Assembly (NCBI RefSeq): GCF_001643775.1 | Contig: NZ_CP011402.1 | Span: 408,001 to 472,000, forward strand | Reading direction: 5' to 3' | Origin: Denitrobacterium detoxificans | Lineage (GTDB): Bacteria > Actinomycetota > Coriobacteriia > Coriobacteriales > Eggerthellaceae | DNA: 64,000 bases | In this document: positions 54,093-63,876 of the stretch, piece by piece | Position numbering within the stretch: position 1 is the first letter of the stretch | Layout: every line of letters starts with the position of its first letter | Notes under the pieces: generated by a model | Seen by the model: only the letters and a program-made list of their open reading frames with translations | Database searches by the model: none | What the model was told of the DNA's origin: nothing | Made by a program: the position numbers and the translations under genes

Positions 54093-55484
54093 ATGGCACT
54101 CTGGTCAGGCAGGTTCGAAGAAGGCGTCGACGATTTCACGCAGCGCTTTGGCGCGTCGCTTCCCGTCGATAAGCGCATGTACGCGCAGGATATCGCGGGC
54201 AGCCGCGCTCACGCGAAGATGCTCGCGGCAACGGGCGTCATTAGCGCTCAGGACGCTCAGGAAATCGACGCCGGATTGGCCGGCGTCCTTGCCGACATCG
54301 AAGCGGGCACGTTCGTGTTCGACATCAACGACGAGGATATCCACATGGCAATCGAGGGCGAGCTCACGCGCCGCATTGGCAGCGCGGGCGCACGCCTGCA
54401 TACGGGCCGCAGCCGTAATGACCAGACCATTACCGACACCCGTCTGTTGGTGAAGGACTTCTGCGTTCAGCTCATGCGGGGCAATCTCGCCCTGCGTCAG
54501 GCGCTCGTGAATCAGGCGAAGGCACATCCGGAAGTCGTCATGCCTGGCTATACGCATATGCAGCACGCCCAACCCGTTCTGTTCGCTCATCACATGCTTG
54601 CGTACTATTGGATGTTCCAGCGCGATTTCGGCCGCATTGCCGCGGCTCTTCAGGCTGCCGACGTGAACCCGCTGGGTTCTGCGGCGCTGGCGGGAACCAC
54701 GTACCCGCTCGATCGCCGCATGACGGCGCAGGAGCTTGGCTTCTCGCAGGTCACGCCCAACTCGCTTGATGCCGTTTCGAATCGCGACTTCCTGCTCGAC
54801 CTGCAGTACGCTTGCAGCGTCACCATGATTCACCTGTCGCGTCTGGCCGAGGAAATCATCCTGTGGTCCACGCAGGAGTTCGGCTTCATCACGCTGTCCG
54901 ATTCCTATTCCACGGGTTCGTCCATCATGCCGCAGAAGAAGAATCCCGATTTCGCGGAGCTCATCCGCGGCAAGTCGGGGCGCGTCGTGGGCGATCTTAT
55001 GTCGTTGCTCATGGTCATGAAGGGCCTGCCCCTGGCGTACAACAAGGATATGCAGGAGGACAAGGAAGGCGCTATCGATGCGTTCGATACGGTATGCGAT
55101 TCCATGCGCTGCATGTGCGGCATGATCGAGACGATGCAGATTCACCCCGATGCCATGATGGAATCCGCGCGCAAGGGTCATATGGCTGCTACCGATGTGG
55201 CCGACTACCTGGCGAAGAAGGGCCTTCCGTTCCGCGAAGCCCATGCCGTGGTAGGCCACTTGGTATTGCTGTGCGAAAAGCGTGGTTGCCAGCTCGACGA
55301 CCTTTCGCTTAGCGACTTCAAGGCCGAATGCGACCTGTTCGAGGCCGACATCACCGAACAGCTCGACCTGCCTAGCATCGTGCGCGCCCGCACTACCGAG
55401 GGTGGCACGTCTCCCCAGGCCGTTGCCGTGCAGATGCAGGCAGTGGAAGAAACCATGGCTCACGACGCTGCGCTTCTGGGGTAG
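54093..55484 (+). CDS. argH: Argininosuccinate lyase
   Basis: The 463-residue fumarase-superfamily enzyme starts MALWSGRFEEGVDDFTQRF. It has HTGRSRNDQ, YTHMQHAQP and the signature SSIMPQKKNPD. It releases arginine and fumarate. It is 111 bp after argG and likely co-transcribed; that gap has no clear terminator. Confidence 0.97.
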   Translation: MALWSGRFEEGVDDFTQRFGASLPVDKRMYAQDIAGSRAHAKMLAATGVISAQDAQEIDAGLAGVLADIEAGTFVFDINDEDIHMAIEGELTRRIGSAGARLHTGRSRNDQTITDTRLLVKDFCVQLMRGNLALRQALVNQAKAHPEVVMPGYTHMQHAQPVLFAHHMLAYYWMFQRDFGRIAAALQAADVNPLGSAALAGTTYPLDRRMTAQELGFSQVTPNSLDAVSNRDFLLDLQYACSVTMIHLSRLAEEIILWSTQEFGFITLSDSYSTGSSIMPQKKNPDFAELIRGKSGRVVGDLMSLLMVMKGLPLAYNKDMQEDKEGAIDAFDTVCDSMRCMCGMIETMQIHPDAMMESARKGHMAATDVADYLAKKGLPFREAHAVVGHLVLLCEKRGCQLDDLSLSDFKAECDLFEADITEQLDLPSIVRARTTEGGTSPQAVAVQMQAVEETMAHDAALLG

Positions 55485-55630
55485 GCGCAAGAGCATATTC
55501 ACGTCATGTATGGGGCGTCTTGCGGCATGTTCGCGGGGCGCCCATCGTGTATCTCTTGACGTTTACTTGTGTACTTTGGCGTGCTTCTAAACGCAGATGG
55601 TAGAATAGCGCCAGCTTACCAGGAGGTTAC

Positions 55631-57793
55631 ATGGGCTCACGTGCAATGAAAAAACGCCTCGGTACGAGGAACAAACGCCGATACGCACCGCTTCTGTTCA
55701 TTCTCTGCGCGCTCTTCGCGCTCGTCGTGGTCGGCGGAATCGCGGTATACACCGCAGCTGAATCGTGGCTGGAAGACCTCCCCGATTATGCCGATTCCTC
55801 GGCATATAACTATTCCCAGAAAACGCGCGTGTACGCGTCTGATGGCACGACGCTGCTTGCCGAGTTCTACGTGGAGAATCGCGAACCGGTTAGCAGCTTG
55901 GATGACATCAGCGAATTCGTGCGCAACGGCACGGTTGCCACCGAGGACGTGCGCTTTTACGAGCATAGTGGCGTCGACCTTCTGGGTATTGGCCGTGCAT
56001 TGGCAAACAACCTGTTCGGTGGTTCCACCGAAGGCGCGTCTACGCTTACCCAGCAGTTCGTCCGCAATACGGTACTTGCTGACGAAGCAAGTGAACAGAC
56101 CATCAAACGTAAGGTTCGCGAGGCATACATCGCGTTGAAGCTCGAGGAGATGTACTCGAAGGACGACATCCTCCTCATGTACCTGAACACCGTTAACTAC
56201 GGCTCGGGTGCTTACGGCATTGAAGCCGCTGCCAAGAAGTACTTCTCCGTAAGCGCGAGCGACCTCACGCTTGCCCAGGCGGCTTTGCTCGTGGGCATTC
56301 CCCAGTCGCCTACGTACAACAATCCCATCAATTACCCCGACAATGCGCTCTCGCGTCGTAACACGGTGCTCAACCGTATGCTTACGAACGGCTATATCAC
56401 GCAAGAGCAATATGACGAGGCGGTAAACGAGCCGCTTGGCCTGAACGTTTCGGAAGACGAATCCGATGACGGCATTTACGCGTATCCGTACTTCACCAGC
56501 TACGTACGCCAGACGCTTTTGGAAGACTATTCCGAGGCCGAGGTGTTCAAGGGCGGTCTTACGGTGTACACCACGCTTGATGTAACGGCGCAGGAAGCGG
56601 CCGAAGCCGCGTGTGCCGAAAAGGAAGAGGCCGTCGACGACGACTTGGAAGTCGCCCTGGTGGCGGTCGACCCCGACACGGGCTTCATCAAAGCCCTGGT
56701 AGGCGGCAAAGACTACAACGAGAACGAATACAATCTTGCTACGCAGAGTACGCGACAGCCCGGTTCTGCGTTCAAGACGTTTACCCTTGCGGCGGCCATC
56801 GAAAACGGCATCGATCCCAGTACGTACGTGAACTGCTCGTCGCCAATCACACTCGATAACTGGACGGTCGAAAACTACGATGGCGCCTCGTACGGCACGC
56901 GCTCGATCGAAAGTGCCTTTGCCATTTCGGCTAATACGGGTTTTGCGCGCTTGTGCGTCATGCTCGGTCCCGATAAGGTTGCCGAAATGGCCACGCGCCT
57001 GGGCATCGAAACCGATCTCGAAACGGTACCCTCCATCACGCTGGGTTCGCAGGGCGTTACCGTGCGCGAAATGGCCGGTGCATATGCCACTATTGCCTCG
57101 GGCGGTATCAAGCGCGATGCGGTGGCTATCGAAAAGATCGTCGATTCCGACGGCGACATCATCTTCCAGGCCGACACCACGGGCACGCGCGTCATCTCCG
57201 AGGAAGTGGCCCATGCCACGGAAAAGGTCATGGAGGGCGTTGTGACGAATGGTACGGGTACCGCAGCTGCGCTGTCCTCGGGGCAGACGGTAGCCGGCAA
57301 GACGGGTACCAGCCAGAATTGGCGCGATAGCTGGTTCTGCGGCATCACACCTCAGTATTCTGTGGCCATTTGGCTGGGTGCGCGCGAGGAGCGCCAGATG
57401 AGTTCGTCGTACAGCGCTACGAGCGTCTTCAGCTCGTTCTTGAATCAGCTCATCTCGAAGAGCGATACCGAGAAGTTCGTCATGAACAGCGCGAGCAATC
57501 CGAAGTACCGCATGCTCACGTCCGATGAGAAAGAAGCGCTTGGCGCTACGTCCAGCACCACCAGCAGCGACGATGAGAAGTCGTCGGATTCCAGCTCGTC
57601 GTCCACTTCCACGACCACGAACTCCACTACGAGTTCCTCGAGTAGCTCTTCGCGTTCGAGCTCGTCGGGTTCCAGCAGCTCGTCGTCGAGTAATGGTTCG
57701 TCAACATCGAATGGTTCGTCTTCGGGCTCTTCGAGTGATAGTTCACAATCGGGTACCGGAAGCTCCTCGAGTTCCGGTGACTCATCGGAATAA
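55631..57793 (+). CDS. Class A penicillin-binding protein with Ser-rich tail
   Basis: The 720-residue protein has a short basic cytoplasmic start, one TM (about 20-45), then a GT51 transglycosylase with ATEDVRFYEHSGVD near 100 and STLTQQFVRN. The transpeptidase has SxxK in QPGSAFKTF near 377, SxN in AISANTGF and KTGTS near 556. From about 640 the protein is almost all Ser, Thr and Gly for 80 residues. It polymerises and cross-links peptidoglycan. The tail may pass through the wall. AGGAGG sits 4 bp before ATG, slightly close. Confidence 0.93.
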   Translation: MGSRAMKKRLGTRNKRRYAPLLFILCALFALVVVGGIAVYTAAESWLEDLPDYADSSAYNYSQKTRVYASDGTTLLAEFYVENREPVSSLDDISEFVRNGTVATEDVRFYEHSGVDLLGIGRALANNLFGGSTEGASTLTQQFVRNTVLADEASEQTIKRKVREAYIALKLEEMYSKDDILLMYLNTVNYGSGAYGIEAAAKKYFSVSASDLTLAQAALLVGIPQSPTYNNPINYPDNALSRRNTVLNRMLTNGYITQEQYDEAVNEPLGLNVSEDESDDGIYAYPYFTSYVRQTLLEDYSEAEVFKGGLTVYTTLDVTAQEAAEAACAEKEEAVDDDLEVALVAVDPDTGFIKALVGGKDYNENEYNLATQSTRQPGSAFKTFTLAAAIENGIDPSTYVNCSSPITLDNWTVENYDGASYGTRSIESAFAISANTGFARLCVMLGPDKVAEMATRLGIETDLETVPSITLGSQGVTVREMAGAYATIASGGIKRDAVAIEKIVDSDGDIIFQADTTGTRVISEEVAHATEKVMEGVVTNGTGTAAALSSGQTVAGKTGTSQNWRDSWFCGITPQYSVAIWLGAREERQMSSSYSATSVFSSFLNQLISKSDTEKFVMNSASNPKYRMLTSDEKEALGATSSTTSSDDEKSSDSSSSSTSTTTNSTTSSSSSSSRSSSSGSSSSSSSNGSSTSNGSSSGSSSDSSQSGTGSSSSSGDSSE

Positions 57794-57813
57794 TGCATAA
57801 GGTAAGGAACAAC

Positions 57814-58335
57814 ATGAATCGTGTATCTCGCTCTATTCGCGTGGCGGCTGCTGCTTGCGCCGTTGCCTGCGCGCTGGTGGTAACCGGCTGCGTAGCGCAA
57901 TCGACTACCGGCGTCACCAGCGAGGCGGAGCAGAATCGCCAGTACATGGCTACGCTCAATCAGCAGGTTACCGATATCCAGGAAGATCTCACGGCATTTC
58001 AAGATGCGGTGGCGAAGCAGGATGCCGTAACCATGCAGGCCCATCTTACTTCGGTGGACAAAGTCATCGAAAGCGTGAAGAACACCGATTGCACGTCGAA
58101 GCTGCAGCCGGCGAAGGACCTCTACGTCGACGCGCTGTGCTCGCTCGACGATGCGCTTGCGTCTTACGTTTCGCTCTACACCGATGTCGCCAATGGCACG
58201 GTCGATTCCGCAACGTACGACGAACGTCTTTCCAGCGTCCAGTCGGCGTACAACGAAGCCATGGACAAGCTGAAGTCTGCTGATGACAAGATCGTTTCTA
58301 TTAGCAATGGGGAAGATTCCGAATCTCATGAATAA
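57814..58335 (+). CDS. Predicted lipoprotein
   Basis: ATG at 57814 follows AAGGTAAGGAAC and gives 173 residues. The N-terminus has a basic start, a hydrophobic core and the lipobox LVVTGC (Cys near 27). The mature part is helical, rich in Gln, Asp and Ala, with a Cys near 92 and another near 107. I do not recognise a family. It is 20 bp after the PBP and overlaps the U32 gene start by 8 bp, so it probably belongs to one operon with both. Confidence 0.7.
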   Translation: MNRVSRSIRVAAAACAVACALVVTGCVAQSTTGVTSEAEQNRQYMATLNQQVTDIQEDLTAFQDAVAKQDAVTMQAHLTSVDKVIESVKNTDCTSKLQPAKDLYVDALCSLDDALASYVSLYTDVANGTVDSATYDERLSSVQSAYNEAMDKLKSADDKIVSISNGEDSESHE

Positions 58336-58459
58336 CACGCTCGAGCTTCTTGCTCCTGCAGGTAACATGGTCTGCCTCCACGCGGCTATCCGCGCGGGGG
58401 CAGATGCCGTATATCTGGGGGCTGATCGTTTCAACGCCCGAAGGGGTGCTGATAATTGA
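58328..58459 (+). pseudogene. U32 peptidase-family gene, 5' fragment (IS-disrupted)
   Basis: ATG at 58328 begins MNNTLELLAPAGNMVCLHA and continues through AVYLGADRFNARRGADN, the typical U32 opening, then meets TGA in the IS. Only 43 residues are left. The rest of the gene resumes at 60031 in the same frame once the IS and one target copy are removed. Without the IS the product would be about 821 residues. Confidence 0.93.
58449..58456 (+). repeat. Target-site duplication, left copy
   Basis: CTGATAAT, repeated at 60023-60030 on the other side of the IS. It is the 8-bp size expected of ISL3 elements. Confidence 0.92.
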
Positions 58460-58491
58460 GGCTTCGGTAGTTTGTGTGACAAGGGGCTAGC

Positions 58492-59865
58492 CTAGGCAGC
58501 AACGCTCTTCGCTCCCTTCACGCCCTTCTTCCTCGCCTTCACCGGGCGACCCGGGAGCTGGGGCTGGCAGTCGCCGCACCTGAGCATGAGCAGGGCCACG
58601 AGGTTGTCGGTGTTGCGGAAGCCGTAGCCCATCCTCACCGTCACCTTGATCTTGTTGTTGATGGCCTCTACGCGCCCGTTGCTGATGCCGAGCTCGACTG
58701 CGGCGATGATGTCGTCGCGCCGGCGGCGCACCTTCTTCTCCACGGCGACGACCTTGGCGATCTTGCAGTAGGCGGCCCTGTGCATCCAGTCGTCGAGCAG
58801 CTCGGCGGCCTCGGAGCCGTCGGCTGCCCGGAAGACGGCCCGCAGGTCCTCCTTGAGCTCCCAGGCCCTGACCAGCCGCGAGCCGGCCCTCTTCTTGAGC
58901 GCCTCGAGCCTCGCCCTCTGGCCGTCGGTGAGGTCCTCGGGGTTCTTCACGAGCGCGTAGCGGCTGCCCTTGATGGAGGCCGCCTCCTCCTCGAGCGCCC
59001 TGACCTCCTCGGGCGGCAGCTCGCCTTTGGCAGGCCTGCCGCGCTTGCCCTCGGGCCTGGGCCTGGCGGCCCTGGCGGCGGCCCTGGCGGCGTTCCACTC
59101 CTCGCAGCGCACGGCGTCGAGCGCGTCGTTCATCCACTGGACCACGTGGAAGGGGTCCATGACCCACCTCGCGTTGGGGCAGCGGCGCTTGACCAGCTGC
59201 CTTATCCACCTCGCGCCGTCGGCGGTCACCACCTCTATGGCGCGCCTCTGCTCGCGCGTGAGCTCGTCGAGGAACAGGTTGAGCACGTCCTTGCCGGTGC
59301 CCTCGTGCGCCCAGATGAGGCAGCCGCGGTCGTGGTCGACGACCACCGTGACGTACTTGTGGCCCTTCTTGTACGACGTCTCGTCGATGCCGATGCGGCG
59401 CACGCCGTCGAACCTCGAGGCGCCGCGCGCGGCCTCCAGCTCGGCGTAGACGCGCCTGCACACGCCGCCCACGCTGTGCCACTCGACGCGGGCGAGCTCG
59501 GAGACCGCCGAGGCGGTGCAGCGGACCGCCAGCCACGCCACCCAGTCCTCGAAGTCACGCGTGAAGCGCGCCCCGTGCCGCGCCCAGGGGACGGCCTCGG
59601 TGCGCACGCCGTGCTCCGGGCAGCGCACCCTGCAGGGCGCGTACTCCAGGTAGCAGGCCGAGCGCGCCAGGTCCATCGCCCTCCACAGCCTGGGGGCCCC
59701 GCGGTTCGCCATGTCGTAGAAGTCGCAGGCCCTGCCGCATACGGGGCAGCGGCGCTGCTCGCGCTTGTAGGGCCGGACGCTCACGACGATGCGCTCGGCC
59801 TCGATGCGCGCGCCCAGGACGACCGTGCGGGCCAGACCGAGGGCGAGAAGTAGTAGACTCTTCAT
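58492..59865 (-). CDS. ISL3-family transposase
   Basis: The 457-residue protein has an N-terminal zinc-finger region (CPVCGRACDFYD and a later CRVRCPEHG). The DDE catalytic part has IGIDETSYKKGHKY, VMDPFHVVQWMN and GRVEAINNKIKVTVR, giving plausible D, D and E residues. It is full length, with no stop or frameshift. GAGGTG lies just upstream of ATG. It cuts and joins the element ends. Confidence 0.93.
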   Translation of the reverse strand: MKSLLLLALGLARTVVLGARIEAERIVVSVRPYKREQRRCPVCGRACDFYDMANRGAPRLWRAMDLARSACYLEYAPCRVRCPEHGVRTEAVPWARHGARFTRDFEDWVAWLAVRCTASAVSELARVEWHSVGGVCRRVYAELEAARGASRFDGVRRIGIDETSYKKGHKYVTVVVDHDRGCLIWAHEGTGKDVLNLFLDELTREQRRAIEVVTADGARWIRQLVKRRCPNARWVMDPFHVVQWMNDALDAVRCEEWNAARAAARAARPRPEGKRGRPAKGELPPEEVRALEEEAASIKGSRYALVKNPEDLTDGQRARLEALKKRAGSRLVRAWELKEDLRAVFRAADGSEAAELLDDWMHRAAYCKIAKVVAVEKKVRRRRDDIIAAVELGISNGRVEAINNKIKVTVRMGYGFRNTDNLVALLMLRCGDCQPQLPGRPVKARKKGVKGAKSVAA

Positions 59866-59922
59866 GCGTCACACCTCTTCGGTTGTCTGAATTTGGCTTA
59901 GCAATCATAGGCGGATGACGCG

Positions 59923-59948
59923 GAAACGGCCCCTCCCGGGGCCGTTTC
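59923..59948. terminator. Hairpin at the transposase-upstream end of the IS
   Basis: GAAACGGCCCC (59923-59933) and GGGGCCGTTTC (59938-59948) form a perfect 11-bp stem. It lies between the right end and the transposase start. It may block transcription entering from outside, a known IS strategy, but this is inference. Confidence 0.6.
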
Positions 59949-60022
59949 AGTTCCAGATCGTTGTTTTCGCCCGCTGAGCTGGGCCTATGCCGGAATCTCT
60001 CCCACAGAAACCACCGAAGAGC

Positions 60023-60030
60023 CTGATAAT
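60023..60030 (+). repeat. Target-site duplication, right copy
   Basis: CTGATAAT, matching 58449-58456, right beside the IS right end. Confidence 0.92.
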
Positions 60031-62367
60031 TTCACGTTGGAGTCGCTTGCCGAGGCATGCGACTACGCGCATGTGCGCGGCCGCCGCATCTATCTCACGG
60101 TGAACACCGTTATCCTTCCGGGCGAGCGCGAAGCCGCGCTCGAGCTGGTTCGCCAGGCGTATCGTCGTGGCGTCGACGGCTTCATCATGCAGGACGTGGG
60201 CTTGGCCGCCGAGGTCCATCGTACGCTCCCCGAAGCCGAGATTCACATCTCTACTCAGATGAACACGCACAATGTTGCCGGCCTTGACGCCGCCGTTTCG
60301 TTGGGCGCATCTCGCGTGACGCTCGCACGCGAGATGGCCCTTTCCGAGGTGGTTAACATCTGCGCCGAAGCCGCAGCGCGCAATCTCGAGGTCGAGATCT
60401 TCGCGCATGGCGCGCTTTGCGTGTGCTATTCGGGGCAGTGTCTCATGTCCTCCATGATTGGCGGACGTTCGGCCAATCGCGGCATGTGCGCTCAGGCATG
60501 TCGCCTGCCGTACGAGCTGCATAATCGCGCGGTTCGCAAGGACCTTCCTTCCCCGGGCGAGCATCTGCTTTCCCCGAAGGACCTGTGCCTGGTGAATCGC
60601 CTTCCGGAACTGGCGCTTTGCGGCGTTTCCTCCTTGAAGATCGAGGGTCGCATGAAGTCGCCCGAATACGTCTCCGCCGTGGTGGGCGTGTATCGCTCCG
60701 TGCTCGACCGCGTGCTTGCCTGGGTCGAAAGCGGCCAGGCCGCTAGCGATGATGACGTCATCCCCGGTGAATTGCGCGCTACGCCCGAAGAGATGCGCGT
60801 GCTGGAGGAAGCGTTCAGCCGTGGCTTCACCGAGGGCTACCTCATGGGCGAAGATGATAACGAGATGATGAGCTATGGCCGCCCCAACAATCGTGGCGTG
60901 TTCATTGGCCGCGTGTCCTCCGTGGGAGATGGCTGGGTTGCCGTCGATCCCGAGGAAACCCTGCATGAGGGCGACGTACTCGAATTCTGGACCAATCGCG
61001 GTCATTTCGCGCACACCGTTTCCGGCATCGAAGCGGTGCGTGGCGGCGTGCGTTTCGCACTCGACCGTCGTGTTGGCAAGGGCGATCGCGTCTTTCGCGT
61101 GCGCAGCGCGGAAGCCCAGTTCGTAGACGTGCCCTTCGAGCCGAAGGTTGCCGTTTCGGGTTCGGTGGTCATTCAGCTTGGCCAGCCCATTTCGCTTACG
61201 CTTACCGCGCCGTCGGGTGCATCGGTGTGCGCGCAGGGTCCCGTTGCAGAGCCCGCTCGCACAAAGGCCCTGCTCGAAGAGGATGTGCGCGACCATATCG
61301 ACCGTTTTGGCAATACGCCCTTCGCGCTTCAGAACCTGGAAATCCAGCTCGACGAGGGCGTGGGCATGGGCTTCTCGCAGATTCACAAGCTGCGTGCTGC
61401 CGCCGCCGAGCAGCTTGAGGAAGCTCTGCTCGCCGATTATCGCGCTCGCACGCTTCATCGCGCTCCTGCAAAGCCTCCGGTTCCGCGTCGTCCGCGTCGC
61501 AATTCCTGCCAAGTAGCCGTGTGGGCTACGAATGCCGCATGCGCTCGTGCCGCCAAGCGCGCCGGCGCCGATGCCATCTACGTGCCCGCTCTCAATTACA
61601 AGCGCGGAGAATCCCTGGTGGCTGGCCAGATTTCGGGCACCGTTGCGCAGACGGGCTATCCCAAGCAGGCCATTATCGCGATGCCGGTGGTCGACCACGA
61701 TCCGCTTCCCGGCACGCGCGAAGAACGCTTGGGCTTCGATGCTTGGAAATACGTGAAGGCCGACAAGCCGGTGTTTGTCGAGAACCTCAGTCAGCTTGTG
61801 CGCGCTCATGAAATGGGTGCGCATGTCGAGGTTGGTCCGCACGTTCCCGTGTCCAACCCGCTGTCGGCCATGGCGCTTGCGCAGATGGGCGCCGAACGCG
61901 TGTGGCTCTCTCCCGAGCTCACGCTGGGGCAGATTCAGCAGATTGGCGATGAAACCGATGTTGAACTGGGTTTGTTCGTAAGCGGGGCAACCGAGCTCAT
62001 GGTTACCGAGCACTGCATGCTCATGAGCCAGGGCCCCTGCAATCGCGACTGCTCGGTATGCCCGCGTCGCAAGAGCCCGCATTACCTGAAGGATCGCAAG
62101 GGCTACGAGATGCCCGTTGTCACTGACTGCACGGGGCGCAGCCATCTGTATAATGCAGTGCCCCTTGACATCCTGCACGCTGCCCCCGACCTCATTGCAG
62201 CTGGCGTCAGCTCCTTCATGGTCGATGCCACGATGATGAACGTCGAAGAGACCACCAAGGCGACGGCTCGTGCCGTGCGCGCTCGTGATATCGCCTTGAA
62301 GAGCGGCAATGCGGTGGGGAAGACGTCTGATACCACCTCGGGGCATCTGTTCCGGGGCATTTCCTAA
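60031..62367 (+). pseudogene. U32 peptidase-family gene, 3' fragment
   Basis: The frame resumes FTLESLAEACDYAHVRGRR and stays open for 778 residues. It has GALCVCYSGQCLMSS, GMCAQACRLPYEL, SLKIEGRMKSPEYV (U32 signature) and a C-terminal half resembling DUF3656/RlhA relatives, with a late CNRDCSVCPRR. RlhA hydroxylates C2501 of 23S rRNA in E. coli; this similarity is by layout. A TTG at 60037 could start a truncated product, but no good RBS is seen. The gene is probably inactive. Confidence 0.9.
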
Positions 62368-62373
62368 CTATGC

Positions 62374-62379
62374 TACAAT
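62374..62379 (+). promoter_or_regulatory. Extended -10 of tyrS
   Basis: TGC-TACAAT lies 32 bp before the tyrS start. TTCCGG at 62350 could be a weak -35 (18-bp spacer). Confidence 0.45.
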
Positions 62380-62410
62380 GCATCGCTACATATAAGTGAA
62401 AGGCTATTTG

Positions 62411-63622
62411 ATGCTACCTGCGGAAGAACAACTACGAATCATTCAATCTGGTGTGGCCGAGATCGTGCCCTCCGAGCTGCTTCTCGAAAAGCTGAAGCGT
62501 GGGGTGCCCCTGAACGTGAAGCTGGGCGTCGACCCGACTGCTCCCGACATTCACATTGGCCATGCCGTTCCGCTGCGTAAGCTCCGCACGTTCCAGGATC
62601 TTGGCCATCGCGTTACGCTCATCATCGGCGACGGCACGGCGCTCATTGGCGATCCGTCTGGCAGGAACAGCACGCGTCCGCAGCTCACGCCCGAGCAGGT
62701 GGCCGCCAATGCTCAGACGTACATCGATCAGGCGTTCAAGATTCTCGATCCCGAGAAAACGACCCTGGTTCACAACGCCGACTGGCTCCTGAAAATGAAC
62801 CTCGAGGATATTCTGAAGGTAACGGGCCAGTTCACGGTTGCACGTATTCTCGAGCGCGACGACTTCCACAAGCGTTACACCAACAACCTGTCCATTGGCG
62901 TGCACGAGTTCCTGTACCCGATCATGCAGGCGTACGACTCGGTGGTCATCAAGGCCGACGTTGAACTTGGCGGTACCGACCAGCTGTTCAATTTGCTTGC
63001 CGGCCGCGAGCTCATGGAGAAGATGGGCATGGAGCCGCAGGTCTGTCTTACGCTTCCTTTGCTCGAGGGCACCGACGGCGTACGCAAGATGTCGAAGAGC
63101 TATGGCAACTACATTGGCCTCACCGACGAGGCTCCCGATATGTTCGGCAAGGTCATGAGCATCCCCGACGAGATGATCGTGAAGTACTACCGCTTGGCCT
63201 CCACCGCTAGCGTCGACGAGATTGACGAAATCGAGGCGGGCCTCGCCTCCGATTCGCTGCATCCCAATAAGGTAAAGCGCGCATTGGCTCGCAATATCGT
63301 TGCCGCTTACCACGGCGAAGAGGCTGCGGTTGCAGCCGAGGCCGAGTTCGATCGCGTCTTCAAGCAGCATGCCATTCCCGAGGACATCCCCGAGTTCGCT
63401 GCCGACCTTACGCCTAACGACGAAGGTCTGGTGTACCTGGCCAAGTTGCTGGCGGATGCCGGCCTGGCGAAGAGCGCCGGCGAGGCCCGTCGTCTCATCG
63501 ACGGTGGCGGCGTGAAGATCAATGGCGAGGCTCTGCCCGCCAAGGCTTACAACGTGGAGCCGGCGAAACTGGAGGGTTCCGTCATCCAGGTTGGCAAGCG
63601 CCACTTCGTGAAACTGGTATAG
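62411..63622 (+). CDS. tyrS: Tyrosyl-tRNA synthetase
   Basis: ATG at 62411 gives 403 residues; a GTG five codons earlier overlaps the likely RBS. It has HIGHAVPLRK near 47 (HIGH) and RKMSKSYGN near 225 (KMSKS), and a C-terminal S4 domain (SAGEARRLIDGGGVKING). It charges tRNA-Tyr. The sequence pattern fits the TyrRS group common in Gram-negatives (TyrZ-like) by length. A terminator follows. Confidence 0.95.
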   Translation: MLPAEEQLRIIQSGVAEIVPSELLLEKLKRGVPLNVKLGVDPTAPDIHIGHAVPLRKLRTFQDLGHRVTLIIGDGTALIGDPSGRNSTRPQLTPEQVAANAQTYIDQAFKILDPEKTTLVHNADWLLKMNLEDILKVTGQFTVARILERDDFHKRYTNNLSIGVHEFLYPIMQAYDSVVIKADVELGGTDQLFNLLAGRELMEKMGMEPQVCLTLPLLEGTDGVRKMSKSYGNYIGLTDEAPDMFGKVMSIPDEMIVKYYRLASTASVDEIDEIEAGLASDSLHPNKVKRALARNIVAAYHGEEAAVAAEAEFDRVFKQHAIPEDIPEFAADLTPNDEGLVYLAKLLADAGLAKSAGEARRLIDGGGVKINGEALPAKAYNVEPAKLEGSVIQVGKRHFVKLV

Positions 63623-63644
63623 CGCATACATGCATAGCAGAATG

Positions 63645-63680
63645 GAGGACCGGGCATACGTGCTCGGTCCTCTTGTTATT
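63645..63680 (+). terminator. Terminator of tyrS
   Basis: GAGGACCG (63645-63652) pairs with CGGTCCTC (63665-63672), with GCATACGTGC in the loop, then TTGTTATT. Confidence 0.8.
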
Positions 63681-63876
63681 GCGCGTCAAAATAGTGCTTT
63701 ACACACGTGAAAACACAACATGAGCCCCTGTCTGTGGGTGGTTTGTGAAGCCTTCCGAATACGCTTGAACGGCACCCACGGGGGAGGTACTATGCACAAG
63801 CTGCATTTGCAGCGGGGAGTTGCTTCCGAGGGCCCAGAGGGCCCGTCCGGCGGCGGCGAGCCGGGAGCTCAGCTCG
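63681..63876. other. Intergenic, no gene seen
   Basis: Contains GAGGGCCCAGAGGGCCC-type repeats and a GAGCTCAGCTC palindrome. Short ORFs have no convincing coding signal. Confidence 0.4.

Larger units (their letters stand above)
58457..60022 (-). mobile_element. ISL3-family insertion sequence (1566 bp)
   Basis: The element carries one transposase gene on the - strand. The ends share CTTCGGTAGTTTGTGTG (58462-58478) and, at the right end reversed, CTTCGGTGGTTTCTGTG (60003-60019), matching 15 of 17. The flanks are perfect 8-bp repeats CTGATAAT. The insertion is therefore intact and probably recent. Its GC content looks higher than that of the surrounding genes. Confidence 0.95.

Noticed and set aside
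58780..59853. 357-aa open frame on the + strand inside the IS
   Set aside because: Opposite the transposase; Gly/Pro/Ala/Leu-biased without a domain.
59947..62346. 799-aa open frame on the - strand
   Set aside because: Opposite the U32 3' fragment, whose family motifs are clear on the + strand.
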